Assembly (NCBI GenBank): GCA_963792175.1 | Contig: CAWBVG010000030.1 | Location: 1 to 64,000, forward strand | Origin: CAWBVG01 sp963792175 | Lineage (GTDB): Bacteria; Acidobacteriota; Vicinamibacteria; Vicinamibacterales; CAVVIG01 | DNA: 64,000 bases | Direction: 5' to 3' | Part shown: positions 29,131 to 37,973 of the stretch, one piece after another | Layout: every line of letters begins with the position of its first letter | How positions within the stretch are numbered: the stretch's first letter is position 1 | Program-made: the position numbers and the translations under genes | Notes under the pieces: generated by a model | Seen by the model: the letters and a program-made list of their open reading frames with translations, nothing else | Databases searched by the model: none | Told to the model about the DNA's origin: nothing

Positions 29131-29811
29131 ATGGTGACGGGAATCATCGGCAGAAAAGTCGGCATGACCCAGATCTTCGACGCGGATGGCACGGTCCATC
29201 CGGCGACGGTGATCAAGGCCGGTCCGTGCGTCGTCGTCCAGGCGAAGAACAAGCAGACCGACGGCTACGAATCGGTGCAGCTGGGGTTCGTCGAAGAGAC
29301 GCCCGCCAAGGCGAACAAGCCGACCGTCGGCCACTTCAAGAAGGCGAACGTGCCGGCGACGCGCGTGCGCCGCGAAGTCGGCCTCGCCTCGGGCGCCGAG
29401 GCGCCGAAGGTCGGCGACCAGGTGCTGGCCTCAATCTTCGCGCTTGGCGATCGGGTCGACGTGGTGGGGACCGGGCGCGGCAAGGGATTCCAGGGCGTCG
29501 TGAAGCGCCATCACTTCGCCGGCGGCGCGGCCACGCACGGCTCGATGTTCCATCGCGCGCCAGGGTCGATTGGCGCCTCCTCGTTTCCGTCGCGCGTCGT
29601 CAAGGGCATGCGCGCCGCGGGACGGATGGGCGGCGGCCGGGTGACGATTCACAACCTGAAAGTGCTGCGCGTCGACACCGACAACCACCTGCTCATCGTC
29701 GAAGGCGGCATCCCGGGAGCGCCGACGAGCTACGTGATCATCCGCAAAGCGGTCACGGCGAAGAAGCTGAAGGTCGCGCAGGTGGAGAAGCCGAAGAAGG
29801 GAAAGAAGTAG
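29131..29811 (+). CDS. rplC: Ribosomal protein L3
   Basis: 226 residues. VTGIIGRKVGMTQIFD at the N terminus, GRGKGFQGVVKRHHFAGG and SIGASSFPSRVVKGMRAAGRMGG in the long loop that reaches the peptidyl transferase centre. ATG 29131 chosen; earlier in-frame codons lie in the repeat spacer. The C-terminal tail is lysine-rich (VEKPKKGKK). Confidence 0.97.
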   Translation: MVTGIIGRKVGMTQIFDADGTVHPATVIKAGPCVVVQAKNKQTDGYESVQLGFVEETPAKANKPTVGHFKKANVPATRVRREVGLASGAEAPKVGDQVLASIFALGDRVDVVGTGRGKGFQGVVKRHHFAGGAATHGSMFHRAPGSIGASSFPSRVVKGMRAAGRMGGGRVTIHNLKVLRVDTDNHLLIVEGGIPGAPTSYVIIRKAVTAKKLKVAQVEKPKKGKK

Positions 29812-29886
29812 CCGTCGGCCTTCGAGCTAGGGGCGAGCTGTCAGCAGCTGATAGCCCCGAGACGCCGAGAGCCGACGAGATACTAC
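29812..29886. repeat. Stutter hairpin rplC-rplD
   Basis: GAGCTAGGGGCGAGCTGTCAG is followed by CAGCTGATAGCCCCGAGAC; the arms pair imperfectly around CAGCAG. It mixes the GGGGC and AGCTGATAGC words. Confidence 0.7.
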
Positions 29887-30510
29887 ATGCAGATCGATGT
29901 CGTGAACAACGAGAACGCGAAGGTCGGGAGCGTCGAGCTTCGCGACGATGTGTTTGGCGGTCGGGTCAACACCGGACTGATGTGGGAATCGGTCGTGCAC
30001 GCCAACGCCGCCGAGCGGCGCGGGACGCACGCCACGAAAAACCGGGCGCTGGTCAGCGGCAGCGGCAAGAAGCCGTGGCGGCAGAAGGGCACCGGCCGCG
30101 CGCGGGTCGGGTCGTCCAGGACGCCGTTGTGGCGGCACGGCGGCACCGTGTTCGGGCCGCAGCCGCGAAGCTACGACTTCAAGCTGTCCAAGAAGGTCGA
30201 GCGGGGCGCGCTGCGCGCGGCGCTGGCGACGAAGGTCAAGGACGGCGCGCTGGTGGTCGTCGACACGCTGGCGGCGAGCGAGGTCAAGACCAAGGCGGCC
30301 ACGGAACTCCTGAAGCGACTCGGCTGCGAGGGCAAAGCGGTGCTCGTCGACGTGACGCCGTCGACGAAAAGCTCGTCGCGGTCGGTCCGGAATATTCCCG
30401 GCGTGTCGTTCGTGCCGAGCTCGCGGCTCACCGCGCGCGAGGTGGTCGACGCCGCCGCGTCGTGGCGACGCAGGGGGCTTTGGAGAAAGCTCCAGGAGGC
30501 GCTCGCATGA
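29887..30510 (+). CDS. rplD: Ribosomal protein L4
   Basis: 207 residues. The extended loop (GSGKKPWRQKGTGRARVGSSRTPLWRHGGTVFGP) is intact. Residues about 191-200 (AASWRRRGLW) do not fit the family; reading the neighbouring frame there gives RVVATQGALEK and then rejoins KLQEALA. Two opposite single-base errors, near 30457 (loss) and 30488 (extra A), explain this. The stop overlaps the rplW start as ATGA. In many bacteria L4 represses its own operon. Confidence 0.95.
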   Translation: MQIDVVNNENAKVGSVELRDDVFGGRVNTGLMWESVVHANAAERRGTHATKNRALVSGSGKKPWRQKGTGRARVGSSRTPLWRHGGTVFGPQPRSYDFKLSKKVERGALRAALATKVKDGALVVVDTLAASEVKTKAATELLKRLGCEGKAVLVDVTPSTKSSSRSVRNIPGVSFVPSSRLTAREVVDAAASWRRRGLWRKLQEALA

Positions 30511-30796
30511 AACTGACAGACGTGATTCGCAGGCCGCTATCACTGAGAAGACGTCGATCCTGCGCGAAGACGGCCGGACGATCGTGTTCCAGGTGGCGAC
30601 CGGCGCCAACAAGATCGAGATCAAGCGCGCCGTGGAGCAGCTTCTCGGCTCGAAGGTCGAGAGCATCCGGACCAGCATCGCGCACGGGAAGATCAAGCGC
30701 CAGGGGCGATTTGCCGGCCGCCGCTCGGACTGGAAGAAGGCCTACGTGAAGCTGCGCGAAGGCGCGAAGATGCCGGAGTTCTTAGAAGGAGCGTAG
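30507..30796 (+). CDS. rplW: Ribosomal protein L23 (one-base deletion)
   Basis: Start ATGA overlaps the rplD stop. MKLTDVIRRP is in frame 3, and AITEKTSILREDGRTIVFQV to FLEGA in frame 2. A single lost base near 30537 joins them to a normal 96-residue L23, the docking protein at the exit tunnel. The total of 290 bases is one short of a multiple of three, as expected. Confidence 0.93.
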
Positions 30797-30879
30797 TTGG
30801 TAAATGGCTAAGTTGGTAAGTTGGTAAATCAATTACCAAGTTACCCAATTACACAATTACCAATTTCGAGAGATCACCT
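30797..30879. repeat. Stutter hairpin rplW-rplB (TTGGTAAATGG word)
   Basis: The left arm TTGGTAAATGGCTAAGTTGG and its repeats (30797-30830) are complemented by TTACCAAGTTACCCAATTAC and following bases (30835-30868). It is about 65 percent A+T in a high-GC operon. It ends just before GAGAG and the rplB start. Confidence 0.9.
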
Positions 30880-31704
30880 ATGCCGTTTCGCAAACTCAAG
30901 CCGACGTCGCCCGGCACGCGGTTTCAGACCGTGCCGACGTTCGACGAGATCACGACGCAGGAGCCGCACAAGCCGCTCATGGAGCCCATTCGGAGCACGG
31001 GCGGCCGCAACAATCAGGGGCACCTCACGTCCTGGTGGCGCGGCGGCGGTCACAAGCGCATGTACCGCATCATCGATTTCCGCCGTGACAAGCGCGACAT
31101 TCCCGCCAAGGTGACGACGGTCGAATACGATCCGAACCGCTCGGCGCGGATTGCGCTGCTCACCTACGCGGACGGCGAGAAGCGCTACATCCTGCACTGC
31201 GTCGGCCTCAAGGTTGGCGACACGATCGTCGCCGGTCAGAACGTCGACATCCTGCCGGGGAACTGTCTCCCGCTGAAAAACATCCCGCTCGGCACGCAGC
31301 TGCACAACGTGGAGCTGAGGCCCGGACGGGGCGGCCAGATTGCGCGGAGCGCCGGTTCCTCCGTGCAGCTGGTGGCGAAGGAAGGCGACTACGCCTCGGT
31401 CAAGATGCCGTCGGGCGAAATCCGCAAGATCAGCATGGAGTGCTTCGCGACGATCGGCCAGGTCGGCAACATCGACCACGAGAACGTGTCGATCGGCAAG
31501 GCGGGCCGCAGCCGATGGAAGGGGATCCGTCCGCACGTCCGCGGCGTCGCCATGAATCCGGTGGATCACCCGCTGGGCGGCGGCGAAGGGAAGACGTCGG
31601 GCGGCCGGCATCCGGTGTCGCCGTGGGGCCTGCCGACCAAGGGCTACAAGACGCGCAATAACAAAGTCAGCCAACGGTTCATCGTTCAACGGAGACAGAA
31701 GTAG
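30880..31704 (+). CDS. rplB: Ribosomal protein L2
   Basis: 274 residues, needed for peptidyl transfer and subunit association. GGRNNQGHLTSWWRGGGHKR and the C-terminal HPLGGGEGKTSGGRHPVSPWG, which contains the conserved catalytic-region histidine, are intact. Confidence 0.97.
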   Translation: MPFRKLKPTSPGTRFQTVPTFDEITTQEPHKPLMEPIRSTGGRNNQGHLTSWWRGGGHKRMYRIIDFRRDKRDIPAKVTTVEYDPNRSARIALLTYADGEKRYILHCVGLKVGDTIVAGQNVDILPGNCLPLKNIPLGTQLHNVELRPGRGGQIARSAGSSVQLVAKEGDYASVKMPSGEIRKISMECFATIGQVGNIDHENVSIGKAGRSRWKGIRPHVRGVAMNPVDHPLGGGEGKTSGGRHPVSPWGLPTKGYKTRNNKVSQRFIVQRRQK

Positions 31705-31771
31705 CTATCAGCTTTCAGCTATCAGCCTTCAACGCTGATAGCCGGGAGCTGACAGCTGAGAGCTACAGCTT
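31705..31771. repeat. Stutter hairpin rplB-rpsS (TTTCAGCTATCAGC word)
   Basis: The left arm CTATCAGCTTTCAGCTATCA is complemented by CTGATAGCCGGGAGCTGACAG and GAGAGCTACAGCTT on the right. The same word is used at 36968-37045. Confidence 0.88.
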
Positions 31772-32144
<373 letters not shown>

Positions 32145-32156
32145 TAGGGAGCGATC

Positions 32157-32633
32157 ATGATCATTCAGGCGCAGGCCACCGCGCGTTACGTGCGCACCTC
32201 GGCTCAGAAGGCGGGACTCGTGCTCGATCTGATCCGCGGCAAGGACGTGAATCGTGCGTTGGCCACGTTGAAATACACCCGGAAGGGGATTGCCGAGGAC
32301 ATCTCGAAGGTGCTGCGCTCGGCGATCGCCAACGCGACGAACAAGGAAGGCTTCAGCGGCGACGTCGATCGGCTCTTCGTGTCGGCGTGTTACGCCAACC
32401 AGGGACCGTCGGCCAAGCGCGTCCGTCCCGCGCCGATGGGCCGCGCGTTCCGCGTCCTGAAGCGCACGGCGCACCTCACCGTGCACGTATCCGAGCGGCC
32501 GGAGAAAGTCGTCGCCGTCGCGACCGATGCGGCGGAGAAGCGGCCGCGGCGTCCGCAGGGCAAGAAGTCTGAAGGTGGAAGTAAGAAGTCGGAAGCGGGA
32601 CGCAAGAAGTCGGTAACGAAGGCGAAGGAGTAG
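32157..32633 (+). CDS. rplV: Ribosomal protein L22 with Lys/Ser tail
   Basis: 158 residues. The core ATARYVRTSAQKAGLVLDLIRGKDVNRAL and MGRAFRVLKRTAHLTVHV is standard (about 112 residues). A 40-residue basic tail follows with a repeating pattern (GKKSEGG, SKKSEAG, RKKSVTK), absent from typical L22. Confidence 0.96.
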   Translation: MIIQAQATARYVRTSAQKAGLVLDLIRGKDVNRALATLKYTRKGIAEDISKVLRSAIANATNKEGFSGDVDRLFVSACYANQGPSAKRVRPAPMGRAFRVLKRTAHLTVHVSERPEKVVAVATDAAEKRPRRPQGKKSEGGSKKSEAGRKKSVTKAKE

Positions 32634-32635
32634 CT

Positions 32636-33325
32636 GTGGGTCAGAAAGTTCACCCGTTTGGATTCCGCCTCGGCTTCAACAAGACGTGGCGCTCGCGCTG
32701 GTACTCGGACCGCGATTACGCGAAGCTGCTGCACGAGGATCTCGCGCTGCGCTCGACGCTGAAGAAGCGGTTCGCGCACGCCGGCGTCGCGAAGATCGAG
32801 ACCGAGCGCGCCGTCAACCGGCTCAAGATCGACATCTACACCTCCCGGCCCGGCATCATCATCGGCCGGAAGGGGACCGAGGTCGACAAGCTGAAGCAGG
32901 AAATCCAGAAGAAGACCAGCCGCGAAGTGTTCATCAACATTCAGGAGATTCAGAAGCCCGAGCTCGATGCGCAGCTGATCTCCGAGTCGGTGGCGATGCA
33001 GCTCGAGAAGCGCGTGGCGTTCCGCCGGGCGATGCGCAAGGCGGTGGAATCGGCGCTGCGGTTCGGCGCCCGCGGGATCAAGGTGCGTGTCTCGGGCCGT
33101 CTGAACGGCGCCGAAATCGCGCGGTCGGAGTGGTACCTGCACGGGCAGCTGCCGCTGCAGACGCTGCGCGCCGACATCGACTACGGCTTCGCGGAAGCGA
33201 ACACGACCTACGGACAGATCGGGATCAAGGTGTGGCTCTACAAAGGCGAGCGCCTGGTGCCACAGCGAGGCCGCGAGGAAGAGTACCGAGAACGCGCGCC
33301 GCGGCGGCCGCAGGCGCGTGCGTAG
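32636..33325 (+). CDS. rpsC: Ribosomal protein S3
   Basis: 229 residues, part of the mRNA entry channel. GQKVHPFGFRLG at the GTG start, KH motif PGIIIGRKGTEV, and GLNGAEIAR-like segment GRLNGAEIARSEW. It starts 2 bases after the rplV stop. Confidence 0.97.
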   Translation: MGQKVHPFGFRLGFNKTWRSRWYSDRDYAKLLHEDLALRSTLKKRFAHAGVAKIETERAVNRLKIDIYTSRPGIIIGRKGTEVDKLKQEIQKKTSREVFINIQEIQKPELDAQLISESVAMQLEKRVAFRRAMRKAVESALRFGARGIKVRVSGRLNGAEIARSEWYLHGQLPLQTLRADIDYGFAEANTTYGQIGIKVWLYKGERLVPQRGREEEYRERAPRRPQARA

Positions 33326-33417
33326 AAAGACGGGAAACGCGGATAATCGGGAACAGGACAGAGACTACACGCGGTTCTGCGATTCCGGCCTCTGAGCCGA
33401 TTAAAGGGATTTTCGTC
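33326..33417. other. Spacer rpsC-rplP
   Basis: 92 bases without a gene. It contains weak G-rich repeats (GACGGGAAACGCGG, ATCGGGAACAGG) but no clear paired arms. The last 10 bases (AGGGATTTTC) include a poor ribosome-binding site for rplP. Confidence 0.4.
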
Positions 33418-33844
33418 ATGTTGATGCCGAAGAAAGTCAAGTACAGGAAACAGCAGCGCGGCCGCATGGCTGGGCAAGGCGTGGCGCGGGTCCGACGTGT
33501 CGTTTGGCGACTACGGGCTGAAGGCGCTCGAGCCCTGCTGGCTGACCGATCGCCAGATCGAGGCGGCGCGGGTCGCGATGACGCGGTTCATCGCGCGCGG
33601 CGGCAAGATCTGGGTGCGGGTGTTTCCCGACAAACCGATTACCAAGAAGCCGCAGGAAACCCGCATGGGCAAAGGCAAGGGCGCGCCCGAGCAGTGGGTG
33701 TGCGTCGTGCGGCCCGGACGCGTGCTGTTCGAGATGGAAGGGATCAGCGAGAAAGATGCGCGCGAGGCGATGAAGCTGGCCGCCGCCAAGCTGCCGATTC
33801 TCACGCGGTTCGCCACCCGGTTCGCGCAGGAGAAGATGCTATGA
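33418..33844 (+). CDS. rplP: Ribosomal protein L16 (one-base insertion)
   Basis: MLMPKKVKYRKQQRGRMAG is in one frame, then SDVSFGDYGLKALEPCWLTDRQIEAARVAMTR to FAQEKML in the next. Removing one G from GCTGGGCAAGG (about 33470) gives MAGKAWRGSDVSFGDYG and a normal protein of 141 residues. L16 helps organise the A site. The stop overlaps rpmC (ATGA). Confidence 0.93.
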
Positions 33845-34032
33845 AGGCCGCGGAACTGCGCAGTCTCGGCGACGACGAGCTCGGCGTCAAGGAACGCGAT
33901 CTCGCCGATCAGCTGTTCCGCATGCGCATTCAGAAGTCGATGGGGCAGCTCGAGAACCCCGACAAGCTGCGCACGGTGCGACGGGACCTGGCCAGGGTGA
34001 AGACTGTTCTCCGACAGAAACGGGCAGGATAG
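33841..34032 (+). CDS. rpmC: Ribosomal protein L29
   Basis: 63 residues: KAAELRSLGDDELGVKERDLADQLFRMRIQKSMGQLENP, a two-helix protein near the exit tunnel and a docking site for signal recognition particle and trigger factor. Coupled to rplP by ATGA overlap. Confidence 0.96.
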   Translation: MKAAELRSLGDDELGVKERDLADQLFRMRIQKSMGQLENPDKLRTVRRDLARVKTVLRQKRAG

Positions 34033-34069
34033 GCAGGAAGGGCCGCCCCTCCCGCCACGGGATATTGAC
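34033..34069. repeat. G/C-rich stutter spacer rpmC-rpsQ
   Basis: With the end of rpmC, GGGCAGGATAGGCAGGAAGGGC is followed by CGCCCCTCCCGCC, a loose complementary arm. It is the G/C-rich word class of 1908-1963. Confidence 0.5.
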
Positions 34070-34324
34070 ATGGCAGAAAAGTCTGAGAAAGTCGGCGTGG
34101 TCGTGAGCGACGCGATGCAGAAGAGCTGCGTCGTCGCCGTCGAGTGGCAGGTGCGGCACGGCCTCTACGGCAAGACCGAGCGGCGCACGTCGAAGTTCAT
34201 GGTCCACGACGAGAAGAACGAAGCGAAGACCGGCGACATGGTCGCCATCGTCGAGACCCGCCCGATGAGCCGCCGCAAGCGGTGGGCGCTGACGCGGGTC
34301 GTGCGAAAAGCGATCGAAGTGTAG
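34070..34324 (+). CDS. rpsQ: Ribosomal protein S17
   Basis: 84 residues, OB fold: KVGVVVSDAMQKSCVVAVEWQVRHGLYGKTERRTSKFMVHDE and VETRPMSRRKRW. The family motif TRPxSKxKRW is present. Confidence 0.96.
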   Translation: MAEKSEKVGVVVSDAMQKSCVVAVEWQVRHGLYGKTERRTSKFMVHDEKNEAKTGDMVAIVETRPMSRRKRWALTRVVRKAIEV

Positions 34325-34381
34325 CGGGGGCCGGAACGGCAGGACAGGCACAGCCCGCCCATCCAGCCTGGAGATGCAGTC
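34325..34381. repeat. G/C-rich spacer rpsQ-rplN
   Basis: CGGGGGCCGGAACGGCAGGAC with CAGCCCGCCCATCCAGCCTGG; weak pairing of the arms. A GGAG motif precedes the rplN start. Confidence 0.4.
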
Positions 34382-34750
34382 ATGATTCAGATGCGGTCGA
34401 TCCTGGACGTCGCCGACAATTCCGGCGCGCGCAAGATCGCGATCATCAACCCGATCGGTGGATCGACCGGCCGCTACGCGCGGCTGGGCGACATCGTCAC
34501 CGCGTCGGTGAAAGAGGCGGCGCCCGAGGGCACCGTCAAGAAGGGACAGGTCGTCAAGGCGGTGATCGTCCGCACGGTCAAGGAGCAGCGTCGCCGCGAC
34601 GGCAGCTACATCCGCTTCGATCGCAACGCCGCCGTGTTGATCAACGACAACAACGAGCCGATCGGCACGCGCGTGTTCGGTCCGGTCGCGCGCGAGCTGC
34701 GCGAGCGCCGGTTCATGAAGATCATCTCGCTCGCGCCGGAAGTGCTGTGA
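34382..34750 (+). CDS. rplN: Ribosomal protein L14
   Basis: 122 residues, the usual length: IQMRSILDVADNSGARKIAIINPIGG, then YIRFDRNAAVLINDNNEPIGTRVFGPVARELRE. It forms an intersubunit bridge. Confidence 0.97.
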   Translation: MIQMRSILDVADNSGARKIAIINPIGGSTGRYARLGDIVTASVKEAAPEGTVKKGQVVKAVIVRTVKEQRRRDGSYIRFDRNAAVLINDNNEPIGTRVFGPVARELRERRFMKIISLAPEVL

Positions 34751-34776
34751 AACATAGCTGAGAGCTTGCGAAGCAT

Positions 34777-35109
34777 ATGAGTCGTTTAGCCACCCCTCTT
34801 CGTAAGAACGATAGTGTTCTGATCATCACCGGCAAGGACCGCGGCAAGCGCGGCCGCGTGCTGAAGGTGCTGCCGGACAAGAACCGCCTGATCATCGAAG
34901 GCGTGAACATGATCAAGCGCCACACGAAGCCGAACCCCGGCAAGAACATCAAGGGCGGCATCGTCGAGCGTGAAGCGTCGCTGCACGCGTCCAACGTCCA
35001 GCTGGTGTGCCCGGAATGTGGAGCGCAGACCCGTGTCGGCCACAAGATTCTCGGCGACGGTCGCAAGGTCCGGATCTGCCGCAAGTGCGAGGGAGTCGTC
35101 GACAAATGA
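34777..35109 (+). CDS. rplX: Ribosomal protein L24
   Basis: 110 residues. KOW motif (SVLIITGKDRGKRGRVLKVLPDKNRLIIEGVN) and a zinc-ribbon-like pair CPECG..CRKC in the C-terminal half. The stop overlaps the rplE start (ATGA). Confidence 0.97.
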   Translation: MSRLATPLRKNDSVLIITGKDRGKRGRVLKVLPDKNRLIIEGVNMIKRHTKPNPGKNIKGGIVEREASLHASNVQLVCPECGAQTRVGHKILGDGRKVRICRKCEGVVDK

Positions 35110-35648
35110 CGCGCCTGAAAGAGAAGTATCAGAAGGAAGTGGTGCCGGCACTCCAGAAGGAGTTCGGCTACAAGAACGTGATGGCGGTGCCGCGGATCGA
35201 GAAGGTCGTGGTCAACATGGGTCTCGGCGAGGCCACCGCGAACGCGAAGCTGATCGACACCGGCGCCGACGAAGTGGCGCGCATCACCGGCCAGAAACCG
35301 GTGACGCGCCGCTCCAAGAAATCAATCGCGGCGTTCAAGGTCCGCAAGGGGATGCCGATTGCGACCATGGTCACGTTGCGCGGCGAGCGGATGTGGGAGT
35401 TCCTCGATCGGCTGATGAGCATCGCGCTGCCGCGCGTTCGCGACTTCAAGGGCGTATCGCCCCGCGGGTTCGACGGACGCGGCAACTACACGCTGGGCCT
35501 GCGCGACCAGCTGCTGTTTCCGGAAATCGACTACATGAAGGTCGACAAGGCGCGCGGGATGAACGTGTCGGTGGTCACCACCGCCAAGACCGACCAGGAA
35601 GCGCGGAAGCTGCTGCAGTTCATCGGCATGCCGTTCAGGCAGAACTGA
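35106..35648 (+). CDS. rplE: Ribosomal protein L5
   Basis: 180 residues: VMAVPRIEKVVVNMGLGEA, TGQKPVTRRSKKSIAAFKVRKGMPI, and RGMNVSVVTTAKTDQEARKLL. It binds 5S rRNA and contacts P-site tRNA. ATG 35106 overlaps rplX. Confidence 0.97.
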   Translation: MTRLKEKYQKEVVPALQKEFGYKNVMAVPRIEKVVVNMGLGEATANAKLIDTGADEVARITGQKPVTRRSKKSIAAFKVRKGMPIATMVTLRGERMWEFLDRLMSIALPRVRDFKGVSPRGFDGRGNYTLGLRDQLLFPEIDYMKVDKARGMNVSVVTTAKTDQEARKLLQFIGMPFRQN

Positions 35649-35677
35649 ATCGGGGCTAGGGGCTAGAAGAGACGCTT
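35649..35677. repeat. Short stutter spacer rplE-rpsN (GGGGCTA word)
   Basis: CGGGGCTAGGGGCTAG, two copies of the word, then AGAGACG upstream of rpsN. Confidence 0.75.
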
Positions 35678-35863
35678 ATGGCAACAACCGCCAAGATTGC
35701 GAAAGAACTGAAGAAGCCGAAGTTCAAGATCCGACTGCGCAACCGCTGCCATCTGTGCGGCCGCCCGCGTGCCTACATGCGGAAGTTCGCGCTCTGCCGC
35801 CTTTGCTTCCGGAAACTCGCGCTGGAAGGCGACATCACTGGCGTGACAAAGAGCAGTTGGTAA
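35678..35863 (+). CDS. rpsN: Ribosomal protein S14, zinc-binding type
   Basis: 61 residues, the short S14 form. Two CxxC pairs (RCHLCGRP and LCRLCFRK) bind zinc. The C-terminal GDITGVTKSSW is the typical end. Confidence 0.97.
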   Translation: MATTAKIAKELKKPKFKIRLRNRCHLCGRPRAYMRKFALCRLCFRKLALEGDITGVTKSSW

Positions 35864-35942
35864 TTGGGTAAATGGGTAAGTGGGTAATGGAAATTGCCAA
35901 ATTACTAAGTTACCAACTTACTAAATTCGAGAGTTCAGAAAT
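35864..35942. repeat. Stutter hairpin rpsN-rpsH (GGGTAAATGGGTAAG word)
   Basis: TGGGTAAATGGGTAAGTGGG on the left; ACTAAGTTACCAACTTACTA on the right. Same word family as 30797-30879 and 38138-38222. Confidence 0.88.
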
Positions 35943-36341
35943 ATGACAGATCCTATCGCAGACATGCTGTCGCGGATTCGCAACGCGGTAACCGCCAAGC
36001 ACACGCGCGTCGACATGCCGGCGTCGCGCTTGAAGGCCGACATCGCGCGGATTCTCCAGGACGAGGGTTACATCCAGGGCTTCAAGCTGCTGGACGAGGC
36101 GACGGCCGTCACCAAGACGCTGCGCCTGTTCCTGAAATACGGCCCGCACGGCGAGCGGCTCATCACCGGCGTCGAGCGCATCAGCCGCCCGGGGCGCCGC
36201 GTCTATTTTGGCAAGGAAGAGGTGCCGGAAGTGCTCGCCGGACTCGGCACGAGCATCCTGACCACGTCGCGCGGCGTCATGACCGGTCGCGCGGCCGTCA
36301 AGGCAGGGGTTGGCGGCGAAGTGCTCTGCAACATCTGGTAA
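35943..36341 (+). CDS. rpsH: Ribosomal protein S8
   Basis: 132 residues: DPIADMLSRIRNAVTAKHTRVDMPASRLK and the C-terminal STSRGVMT-like motif TTSRGVMTGRAAVKAGVGGEVLCNIW. In many bacteria S8 represses the spc operon; its mRNA site cannot be located here. Confidence 0.97.
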   Translation: MTDPIADMLSRIRNAVTAKHTRVDMPASRLKADIARILQDEGYIQGFKLLDEATAVTKTLRLFLKYGPHGERLITGVERISRPGRRVYFGKEEVPEVLAGLGTSILTTSRGVMTGRAAVKAGVGGEVLCNIW

Positions 36342-36433
36342 AGATCAACGCTCAACTCTCAAGGTTCAAGTCTCACCGTCAGTGAGATTTGAGAGTTGAG
36401 ACTTGAGACTTGAAAGTTGACGGGAATCAGATT
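36342..36433. repeat. Stutter hairpin rpsH-rplF (GAGACTTGAGA word)
   Basis: The left arm CTCAACTCTCAAGGTTCAAG pairs with TTGAGACTTGAGACTTGAAA on the right, around CCGTCAGTGAG. The same word lies at 46966-47022. Confidence 0.88.
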
Positions 36434-36967
36434 ATGTCTCGAATCGGAAAGAAGCCAATCACGATCCCGAAAGGCGTCACCGCGAAGGTGGTGGACGGCG
36501 CGGTGGAACTGCAGGGACCGAAAGGCAAGCTGCGTCAGGCGGTGCCCCCGGGCATCGACTTCGAGCTCGCCGACGGCCACCTGCACGCCAAGACCAGCGG
36601 TCCGGAGCTGGGAGCGTTTCACGGCCTGGCGCGCAGCCTCGTCGCCAACGCCGTGACCGGCGTCACCGACGGCTTCAAGCGCGAGCTCGATATCGTGGGC
36701 GTCGGCTACCGCGCGGAGCTGAAAGGCAAGCAGGTCGTCTTCGCGCTCGGCTATTCGCACGCGGTGGTGTTCGACGTGCCCAACGGGATCGACATCGCCA
36801 TCGACAAGCAGACGCATATTACGGTCACGGGCGTGGACCGGCAGCTGGTCGGCCAGGTGGCCGCCAACATCCGTCGGCTGCGCAAGCCGGATCCGTACAA
36901 GCAGAAGGGCGTCAGATATACCGGCGAGGTCCTGAAGAAGAAGGCCGGGAAGACAGGAGCCAAGTAG
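36434..36967 (+). CDS. rplF: Ribosomal protein L6
   Basis: 177 residues, two repeated domains: SRIGKKPITIPKGVTAKVVDG at the start, LVGQVAANIRRLRKPDPYKQKGVRY near the end. ATG 36434 chosen over 36410 because the family starts at SRIGK and the upstream codons lie in the repeat spacer. Confidence 0.97.
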   Translation: MSRIGKKPITIPKGVTAKVVDGAVELQGPKGKLRQAVPPGIDFELADGHLHAKTSGPELGAFHGLARSLVANAVTGVTDGFKRELDIVGVGYRAELKGKQVVFALGYSHAVVFDVPNGIDIAIDKQTHITVTGVDRQLVGQVAANIRRLRKPDPYKQKGVRYTGEVLKKKAGKTGAK

Positions 36968-37045
36968 CTTTCAGCTATCGGCTCTCAGCTTTCAGTGCGA
37001 TGCTGAAAGCGTAGGCTGATAGCTGACCGCTGAGAGCTGACCGCT
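36968..37045. repeat. Stutter hairpin rplF-rplR (TTTCAGCTATCAGC word)
   Basis: CTTTCAGCTATCGGCTCTCAG on the left; TAGGCTGATAGCTGACCGCTG and GAGAGCTGACCGCT on the right, with a smaller CTTTCAGTGCGATGCTGAAAG stem at the tip. Confidence 0.88.
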
Positions 37046-37420
37046 ATGAAGATAAAGACGAAGAACGACCGCCGCGTCCGCATTCAGCTGCGGCAGCGCA
37101 AGCGGATTGCCGGCAGCAAGGAACGGCCGCGCCTGAGCGTGTTCCGCAGCGTCGCGCACATCTACGCGCAAGTGATCGACGACCTGAGCGGCCAGACGCT
37201 CGTGTCGGCGTCGACCGTCGAGCCGTCCGTCAAGGGGACGTTCGGCAAGGGCGTCAGCGGCGGCAATATCAAGGGTGCGGAGGCGATCGGCAAGACGATC
37301 GCCGAACGCTCGATCGAAAAGGGGATCAAACGCGTCGTGTTCGACCGAAGCGGCTTCCTCTATCACGGCCGGATACGCGCGGTCGCCGACGCGGCGCGCA
37401 AAGCGGGACTGGAATTCTAG
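37046..37420 (+). CDS. rplR: Ribosomal protein L18
   Basis: 124 residues: KERPRLSVFRSVAHIYAQVIDD, VSASTVE, and VVFDRSGFLYHGRIRAVADAARKAGLEF, the standard end. It binds 5S rRNA. Seven bases separate it from rpsE. Confidence 0.97.
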   Translation: MKIKTKNDRRVRIQLRQRKRIAGSKERPRLSVFRSVAHIYAQVIDDLSGQTLVSASTVEPSVKGTFGKGVSGGNIKGAEAIGKTIAERSIEKGIKRVVFDRSGFLYHGRIRAVADAARKAGLEF

Positions 37421-37427
37421 GAGCAGT

Positions 37428-37973
37428 ATGCGAACTCGCGAACGAATCGATCCCTCGCAGCTCGACATCAAGGACAACGTGGTGTCGATCAACCGCGTGA
37501 CCAAGGTGGTCAAGGGCGGCAAGAACCTGAGCTTCAGCGCCCTGGTCGTCGTCGGCGACGGCCACGGCGTGGTCGGCTTCGGCATCGGCAAGGCGAAGGA
37601 AGTGCCCTCGGCCATCAAGAAGGGCATCGAGGCGGCGAAGAAGAATCTGATCCGGGTGCCGCTGCAGGGCAGCACGATTCCGCATCGGATCGTCGGCAAC
37701 TTCGGCGCGGGCAGCGTGCTGCTCAAGCCGGCGCCGGACGGCACCGGCATCATCGCCGGCGGCGCGGTGCGCGCGGTCGTCGAGGCGGCGGGCATCACCA
37801 ACATCCTGACGAAGTCGCTTGGCTCGGCGAACCCGCACAACGTGGTGCGCGCGACGATCGCCGGGCTCGACGGCCTGAAGGATCCGGCCTTGATTGCGCG
37901 GCTGCGCGGCAAGGACCTCGAGGAGCTCGCGCAATGCCTAACCATCGAACGGACACCAAAGGCGCCACCGTGA
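37428..37973 (+). CDS. rpsE: Ribosomal protein S5
   Basis: 181 residues: NRVTKVVKGGKNLSFSALVVVGDGHGVVGFGIGKAKEVP and RAVVEAAGITNILTKSLGSANPHNVV. The last residues (LTIERTPKAPP) overlap the possible start of rpmD. Confidence 0.97.
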   Translation: MRTRERIDPSQLDIKDNVVSINRVTKVVKGGKNLSFSALVVVGDGHGVVGFGIGKAKEVPSAIKKGIEAAKKNLIRVPLQGSTIPHRIVGNFGAGSVLLKPAPDGTGIIAGGAVRAVVEAAGITNILTKSLGSANPHNVVRATIAGLDGLKDPALIARLRGKDLEELAQCLTIERTPKAPP

